A model generated the notes under the pieces. It saw nothing but the letters and a program-made list of their open reading frames with translations. It was not told where the DNA came from and searched no databases. A stretch of DNA of 64,000 nucleotides, taken from contig NZ_VTPS01000004.1 in the NCBI RefSeq assembly GCF_008274215.1, positions 1 to 64,000 of the forward strand, in the 5' to 3' direction. Shown here piece by piece: positions 59,569-64,000 of this stretch; the stretch's first letter is position 1; each line of letters begins with the position of its first letter. Both the position numbers and the translations under genes were made by a program. This stretch comes from Calorimonas adulescens (lineage in GTDB: Bacteria > Bacillota > Thermoanaerobacteria > Thermoanaerobacterales > UBA4877).

Positions 59569-60315
59569 ATGATTATTATAAAGTCTGAAAGTGAAATAGC
59601 TTTAATGAGAAGGGCAGGCAAAATTGTAAAAGCGACACTGGATTTTCTGGAGGAACACATAAAACCTGGTGTTACTACGGAATTTTTAGATTCTATTGCT
59701 GAGGAATTTATTCTAAAACAAAATGCCTATCCGGGTTTTAAGGGATATGAAGGTTTTCCTGCCAGCATTTGTGCATCAATTAATGAAGAAGTAGTTCACG
59801 GTATCCCCAGTAGAGACAGAGTTTTAAAGGATGGAGATATAATAAGTATAGACATTGGGGCAATTTATGAGGGGTACTACGGAGATGCTGCAAGGACATT
59901 TCCTGTGGGAGAGATCAGCGATGATGCCAGAAAATTAATTGATGTAACAAAACAAAGCTTTTTTGAAGGTATTAAGTTTGCACGTACGGGTTATAGGTTG
60001 TATGATATATCTAATGCCATCCAGACGTATATTGTGAACAATGGTTATTCAGTAGTCAGGGACTATGTTGGTCACGGTATAGGTCGAGATATGCATGAGG
60101 ATCCTCAGATACCTAATTATGGGCCAAAAGGAAGAGGACCAAGGTTGCTACCAGGTATGGTCCTTGCCATTGAACCAATGGTAAATGCAGGAGATTATAA
60201 GGTTAAGACGTTGGGCAACGGATGGACGGTTATCACTGCAGATGGTAGCTTATCGGCTCATTATGAAAATACTATAGTAATAACTGAGGATGAACCTGAG
60301 ATTCTTACTTTATGA
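59569..60315 (+). CDS. map: Methionine aminopeptidase, type I
   Basis: A 248-residue metalloprotease removing N-terminal methionine. Metal ligands appear in [16 protein letters not shown] (two D), [12 protein letters not shown] (H), IEPM (E) and the last E of HYENT. It has no N-terminal extension. Start and adk stop touch without a gap. Confidence 0.99.
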   Translation: MIIIKSESEIALMRRAGKIVKATLDFLEEHIKPGVTTEFLDSIAEEFILKQNAYPGFKGYEGFPASICASINEEVVHGIPSRDRVLKDGDIISIDIGAIYEGYYGDAARTFPVGEISDDARKLIDVTKQSFFEGIKFARTGYRLYDISNAIQTYIVNNGYSVVRDYVGHGIGRDMHEDPQIPNYGPKGRGPRLLPGMVLAIEPMVNAGDYKVKTLGNGWTVITADGSLSAHYENTIVITEDEPEILTL

Positions 60316-60331
60316 TGATTGGGGGACTTTG

Positions 60332-60619
60332 ATGGACGGTATAGGTCTTAAGGTTGGCCAGGTCGTAAAATCTAAGGCTGGTAGAGATAAAGGAAAACTG
60401 TTTATTGTATTGAATGTAGAAGATCCTTATGCTTATATTGCTGATGGCTCTTTGCGCAAGGTGGAAAAGCCAAAAAAGAAGAAAATAAAGCATCTTATTA
60501 AGTATAATGTCGTAGACGAAAATATCAGGACAAAAATTTTAAATGGCAAAAAACCGACGAATACAGAGCTTTGTAAAAGTCTCCTTAACATCAACCTCAA
60601 TGATGTCTGTGAGGAATAA
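60332..60619 (+). CDS. KOW-domain RNA-binding protein
   Basis: A 95-residue protein of the L14e/L6e-like KOW type common between map and infA in Firmicutes. [21 protein letters not shown] (split about residues 6-26) is the KOW motif, followed by a basic KPKKKKIKH stretch. ATG 60332 follows GGGGGAC; the frame start at 60290 lies in map. Its exact role is not known. Confidence 0.9.
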   Translation: MDGIGLKVGQVVKSKAGRDKGKLFIVLNVEDPYAYIADGSLRKVEKPKKKKIKHLIKYNVVDENIRTKILNGKKPTNTELCKSLLNINLNDVCEE

Positions 60620-60635
60620 AGGAGGTTTTGATAAT

Positions 60636-60854
60636 TTGTCCAAAGATGATGTAATTGAAATGGAAGGGACAGTGCTTGAAGCATTACCCAATGCCATGTT
60701 TCAGGTAAAATTGGAGAATGGTTATGTTATACTGGCACATATTTCTGGAAAGCTCAGAATGAATTTTATAAAAATATTGCCTGGCGACAAGGTCAAGGTT
60801 GAACTATCGCCATATGACTTGAGCAGAGGAAGAATTACGTGGCGCGCCAAATAA
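60636..60854 (+). CDS. infA: Translation initiation factor IF-1
   Basis: A 72-residue OB-fold factor for the A-site during initiation. Uses TTG at 60636, ten bases after [25 protein letters not shown] start and [10 protein letters not shown] end are typical. Longer frames into the KOW gene are rejected. Confidence 0.97.
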   Translation: MSKDDVIEMEGTVLEALPNAMFQVKLENGYVILAHISGKLRMNFIKILPGDKVKVELSPYDLSRGRITWRAK

Positions 60855-60869
60855 AGGAGGTAATAATTT

Positions 60870-60983
60870 ATGAAGGTTCGACCATCAGTAAAGCCAATGT
60901 GTGAGAAGTGCAAGGTTATAAAGAGAAAAGGTCGGGTTATGATTATTTGTGAAAATCCTAAGCATAAGCAAAAGCAGGGTTAA
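60870..60983 (+). CDS. rpmJ: Ribosomal protein L36
   Basis: A 37-residue 50S protein, [17 protein letters not shown] and onward. Zinc ligands C11, C14, C27 and H32 make it the C+ form. AAGGAGG precedes the ATG. Confidence 0.98.
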   Translation: MKVRPSVKPMCEKCKVIKRKGRVMIICENPKHKQKQG

Positions 60984-60995
60984 GGAGGTGTAAAG

Positions 60996-61364
60996 ATGGC
61001 AAGAATAGCAGGAGTTGATTTGCCAAGAGAAAAGAGGGCCGAGATAGGTCTCACATATATATATGGAATTGGACGTTCCAGGGCTAAAGAAATTTTAAAT
61101 AAAGCAGGTGTCAGTCCGGACATTAAAATAAAGGATATGACTGATGAAGAGGTAAACAGGTTAAGGGACATAATTGAGAAGGAATACAAGGTTGAAGGCG
61201 AATTAAGACGTGAGGTAGCACAGAACATTAAGCGACTGGTAGATATAGGATGCTACCGTGGGATAAGACATAGGAGAGGCCTTCCTGTAAGAGGACAGAG
61301 GACGAGGACAAATGCAAGGACAAGGAAGGGTCCTAAAAAGACTGTGGCTAAGAAGAAAAAATAA
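60996..61364 (+). CDS. rpsM: Ribosomal protein S13
   Basis: A 122-residue 30S head protein. [14 protein letters not shown] start, YGIGRSRA and [22 protein letters not shown] (split) are intact. Confidence 0.99.
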   Translation: MARIAGVDLPREKRAEIGLTYIYGIGRSRAKEILNKAGVSPDIKIKDMTDEEVNRLRDIIEKEYKVEGELRREVAQNIKRLVDIGCYRGIRHRRGLPVRGQRTRTNARTRKGPKKTVAKKKK

Positions 61365-61376
61365 GGAGGGAATTTG

Positions 61377-61769
61377 ATGCCGACCAAGACAAGGAGAGCA
61401 CGTAAAAAACGTGAACATAAACATGTCGAAAGTGGTATAGCTCATATTCATTCAACATTTAACAATACAATAGTTACGATTACAGATATGGCAGGGAACG
61501 CCCTTTCATGGGCTAGCGCTGGTGGAGCGGGTTTTAAGGGTTCAAGAAAATCTACTCCATTTGCAGCCCAGATAGCTGCAGAGAATGCAGCAAAAGCAGC
61601 TCAGGAGTTTGGCCTTAAGTCGGTTGAAGTATTTGTAAAAGGCCCCGGAGCTGGAAGAGAAGCGGCAATAAGGGCGTTGCAGGCGGCAGGGCTTGAAGTT
61701 AATGCAATAAAGGATGTTACGCCAATACCTCATAATGGCTGCAGGCCGCCAAAACGCAGAAGGGTTTAA
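61377..61769 (+). CDS. rpsK: Ribosomal protein S11
   Basis: A 130-residue 30S platform protein. [18 protein letters not shown] and [17 protein letters not shown] end are typical. ATG 61377 has better spacing to GGAGGG than the TTG just before it. Confidence 0.99.
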   Translation: MPTKTRRARKKREHKHVESGIAHIHSTFNNTIVTITDMAGNALSWASAGGAGFKGSRKSTPFAAQIAAENAAKAAQEFGLKSVEVFVKGPGAGREAAIRALQAAGLEVNAIKDVTPIPHNGCRPPKRRRV

Positions 61770-61786
61770 GGAGGTGACGATATTTT

Positions 61787-62407
61787 ATGTCAAAAAGTAT
61801 AGGTCCATCATGTAAATTATGCCGCAGAGAAGGACAGAAACTCTTCTTAAAAGGAGATAAATGCTATACAGATAAGTGCCCGGTAGCCAGAAGGCCTTAT
61901 GCACCCGGCGAGCATGGCCAGAACAGAAAGAAGCTTAGTTATTATGGTACTCAGTTGAGAGAGAAGCAGAAGGCTAAGAGAGTATATGGAATAATGGAAA
62001 GACAGTTTAGAAGGTATTTTGAAGAGGCCGAGCGCATGAAGGGCATGACCGGCGATAATTTGTTCCATTTACTGGAGAGAAGGCTGGATAATGTGGTATA
62101 TAGAATGGGGTTTGCTTCATCCCGGGCTCAGGCCAGAGAGATGGTAAGTCATGGATATTTTAAGGTAAATGGCAAAAAGGTTGATGCACCAGCCTACAAT
62201 GTAAAGTTAAATGATGTGATAACCGTAGTTGAGAGACACAGGGATAACGAGACAGTAAAGGGTAATCTTGACATTCAAAGAACCATTCCAGCCTGGCTAT
62301 CTGTTGACAGAGATAAAATGGAGGGTATTGTTGTTGGTTTGCCTAAGAAGGAGGATATGGATATACAGTTTGAGGATCACCTTATAGTAGAGCTTTATTC
62401 TAAGTAA
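61787..62407 (+). CDS. rpsD: Ribosomal protein S4
   Basis: A 206-residue 30S assembly protein. Four cysteines (CKLC, and two further within DKCYTDKC, residues about 9-31) suggest the zinc-binding C+ form. The S4 domain ([19 protein letters not shown], about residues 93-111) is intact. Confidence 0.99.
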   Translation: MSKSIGPSCKLCRREGQKLFLKGDKCYTDKCPVARRPYAPGEHGQNRKKLSYYGTQLREKQKAKRVYGIMERQFRRYFEEAERMKGMTGDNLFHLLERRLDNVVYRMGFASSRAQAREMVSHGYFKVNGKKVDAPAYNVKLNDVITVVERHRDNETVKGNLDIQRTIPAWLSVDRDKMEGIVVGLPKKEDMDIQFEDHLIVELYSK

Positions 62408-62451
62408 TGATGCCCTCGAAATTTTGCCAGCAATTAAGGAGGGTTATATAA

Positions 62452-63399
62452 ATGTTAGAAATAGAAAAACCAAAAATTGACAGGGCAGAGGTTTCTGAGG
62501 ATGGTTGCTACGGTAAGTTTATAATAGAACCTCTGGAAAGGGGATACGGCATAACTCTGGGTAATGCGTTGAGGAGGATAATGCTCTCATCATTGCCTGG
62601 GGCTGCTGTATCATCTATAAAAATTGATGGGGTGCTTCATGAGTTTTCAACAATACCTGGTGTAAAAGAAGATGTGGTAGAGATTATTTTAAATTTAAAA
62701 GAACTGGCAATTAAATTATATGGTTCAGAGGCAAAAATTGCCAGGATTGAGGCGGTGGGGCCGGGAGTTGTAACCGGTGGAGACATAAAGACAGATGGCG
62801 ATGTTGAGATTTTTAACACTGACCTGCATATAGCGACATTAGAAGAAAATGCTGTATTAAACATGGAGATTACAATAACACCTGGACGCGGCTATGTTAC
62901 AGCAGAGAGGAATAAAAAACAGGACCAGGCGATAGGGGTTATACCTGTAGATTCTATATATACTCCGGTCAAACGTGTGAATTTTAGTGTGGATAATACC
63001 AGGGTGGGACAGATTACAGACTATGATAGATTAACCTTAGAGGTCTGGACTAACGGTACATTGAAGCCTGATGAGGCTATCAGTCTTGCAGCTAAGATTA
63101 TGATTGAACATTTGAATTTATTTGTTGGGTTAACTGAAAAGGTTGATGAAATAGAAATTGTTGAAGAAAAGGAAGAGGACAAAAAGGACAAAGTCCTTGA
63201 CATGACCATTGAAGAGTTAGATCTTTCAGTGCGGTCATATAACTGCTTGAAGAGAGCTGGTATTAATACTGTTGAAGATTTGATTCAGCGCACAGAAGAG
63301 GATATGATGAAGGTGCGGAATCTCGGGAAAAAATCCCTTGAAGAGGTACAACAGAAGCTTGCACTTCTGGGGCTTAGTTTAAAGAAAAGCGATGAATAG
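62452..63399 (+). CDS. rpoA: RNA polymerase alpha subunit
   Basis: A 315-residue assembly subunit. N-terminal dimer domain ([20 protein letters not shown], about residues 32-51), linker rich in E/K and C-terminal DNA-binding domain ([26 protein letters not shown]) are intact. Confidence 0.99.
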   Translation: MLEIEKPKIDRAEVSEDGCYGKFIIEPLERGYGITLGNALRRIMLSSLPGAAVSSIKIDGVLHEFSTIPGVKEDVVEIILNLKELAIKLYGSEAKIARIEAVGPGVVTGGDIKTDGDVEIFNTDLHIATLEENAVLNMEITITPGRGYVTAERNKKQDQAIGVIPVDSIYTPVKRVNFSVDNTRVGQITDYDRLTLEVWTNGTLKPDEAISLAAKIMIEHLNLFVGLTEKVDEIEIVEEKEEDKKDKVLDMTIEELDLSVRSYNCLKRAGINTVEDLIQRTEEDMMKVRNLGKKSLEEVQQKLALLGLSLKKSDE

Positions 63400-63413
63400 G
63401 GAGGAGGTAAAAT

Positions 63414-63752
63414 ATGGGATATAGAAAGCTGGGAAGACCTTCTTCTCACAGAAGAGCCATGCTCAGGAACATGGTTACCTCGCTGCTGATGCATGACAGA
63501 ATAATTACTACAGAGACAAGAGCAAAAGAGGTTAGATCCCTTGCTGAACATATGATAACACTGGGGAAAAGAGGAGATCTGCATTCAAGAAGACAGGCTC
63601 TAGCGTTTATGATGGACGAGACCACAGTGAAAAAATTATTTGATGAAATAGCCCCCAAGTATGCAGAAAGAAATGGTGGTTACACTAGAATAATTAAACT
63701 TGGCAACAGAAGGGGTGACGGTGCACCAGAGGCAATAATAGAGCTTGTATAG
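63414..63752 (+). CDS. rplQ: Ribosomal protein L17
   Basis: A 112-residue 50S protein near the tunnel exit. [21 protein letters not shown] (split) and [10 protein letters not shown] are typical. It ends the alpha cluster; a strong terminator follows seven bases later. Confidence 0.99.
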   Translation: MGYRKLGRPSSHRRAMLRNMVTSLLMHDRIITTETRAKEVRSLAEHMITLGKRGDLHSRRQALAFMMDETTVKKLFDEIAPKYAERNGGYTRIIKLGNRRGDGAPEAIIELV

Positions 63753-63758
63753 TCCATT

Positions 63759-63795
63759 AAATAGGGATTAAGTCTTTCTTAATCCCTATTTTAAA
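63759..63795 (+). terminator. Terminator of the alpha cluster
   Basis: A 14-bp perfect stem (63759-63772 with 63778-63791), loop TCTTT, weak T tail. Confidence 0.85.
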
Positions 63796-63816
63796 ATTAT
63801 TTAAGAGGGTGTGCCA

Positions 63817-64000
63817 ATGGATGATGTTTTCATAGAGGTAAGAAATGTAGGATATGTATATGGGAAAGATAAAAAGCAAAAACCCGCTCTGCATGATATC
63901 AGTATAAGTATAAAAAAGGGTGAGTTTGTAGCTATCCTTGGGGAAAATGGTTCGGGTAAATCAACCTTTGCACGTCTTTTAAATGCACTTTTGATTCCTA
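63817..64000 (+). CDS. ecfA1: ECF transporter ATPase, N-terminal part (window end)
   Basis: The first 61 codons of an ATPase of the energy-coupling-factor transporters for vitamins and metals. Walker [10 protein letters not shown] (about residues 43-51) is seen. AGAGGGTG precedes the ATG. The position after rplQ matches ecfA1-ecfA2-ecfT of Firmicutes; the rest lies outside the window. Confidence 0.93.
   Translation, partial: MDDVFIEVRNVGYVYGKDKKQKPALHDISISIKKGEFVAILGENGSGKSTFARLLNALLIP

Noticed and set aside
1-64000. CRISPR arrays, rRNA genes, origin or prophage attachment sites
   Set aside because: I looked for regularly spaced repeats, rRNA-like blocks, DnaA-box clusters and integrase genes and saw none.

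Overview
The window reads as chromosomal DNA from a low-GC, Gram-positive, spore-former-type anaerobe of the Clostridia. Thermoanaerobacterales-like is my best guess from the AGA/AGG/ATA-rich codon use, but this is inference. Supporting signs are strong AGGAGG ribosome binding sites, many TTG starts, TTGACA-17-TATAAT promoters, T-box leaders, a ctsR-mcsA-mcsB-clpC stress operon, sigH and an S-layer-homology protein. Almost every gene is on the + strand. The one clear exception is a small gene convergent with radA.

Layout. (1) 1-2.8 kb: an accessory edge with a truncated ORF end, an MFS transporter, a DUF1638 protein and a decayed ORF. (2) 2.75-5.9 kb: a proline T-box leader followed by two overlapping genes, a compact archaeal/eukaryal-type prolyl-tRNA synthetase and a second ProRS-related protein. 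The second keeps the bacterial INS editing domain and anticodon-binding end but has lost the class II catalytic motifs; this is the most interesting locus here. (3) 6.0-6.5 kb: two small unknown genes behind a hairpin that covers the ribosome binding site. (4) 6.6-26.5 kb: the order known from Bacillus (ctsR, mcsA, mcsB, clpC, radA, yacL-like, ispD, ispF, cysE, cysS, mrnC, rlmB, yacP, sigH). Changes from it are a lipase between ispD and ispF, a large SLH-bearing nucleotidase where gltX is expected, thyX between mrnC and rlmB, and no disA beside radA. (5) 26.6-31.6 kb: tRNA-Thr, tuf, rpmG, secE, nusG, rplK, rplA, the L10 leader, rplJ and rplL. (6) 31.7-36.8 kb: an accessory insertion between rplL and rpoB (MarR regulator, two-gene ABC exporter, dead ISLre2-like transposase, glutamine-dependent NAD synthetase, possible dead MATE-like transporter). 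(7) 36.9-63.8 kb: rpoB, rpoC, the L7Ae-like gene, rpsL, rpsG, fusA, a second tuf identical in DNA to the first, then the S10, spc and alpha clusters to rplQ. (8) The window ends inside an ECF-transporter ATPase gene.

How it works together. Most of the window is the translation and transcription core. Translation quality appears in the proS pair under proline T-box control, and cysteine supply and charging (cysE, cysS) sit under a cysteine T-box. CtsR, McsA, McsB and ClpC form the protein-arginine-phosphorylation and proteolysis system, with a CtsR operator ahead of ctsR. The spc cluster lacks rpmD (L30) between rpsE and rplO. Signs of past mobility (ISLre2-like and IS110-like scraps) lie only in the accessory spots.
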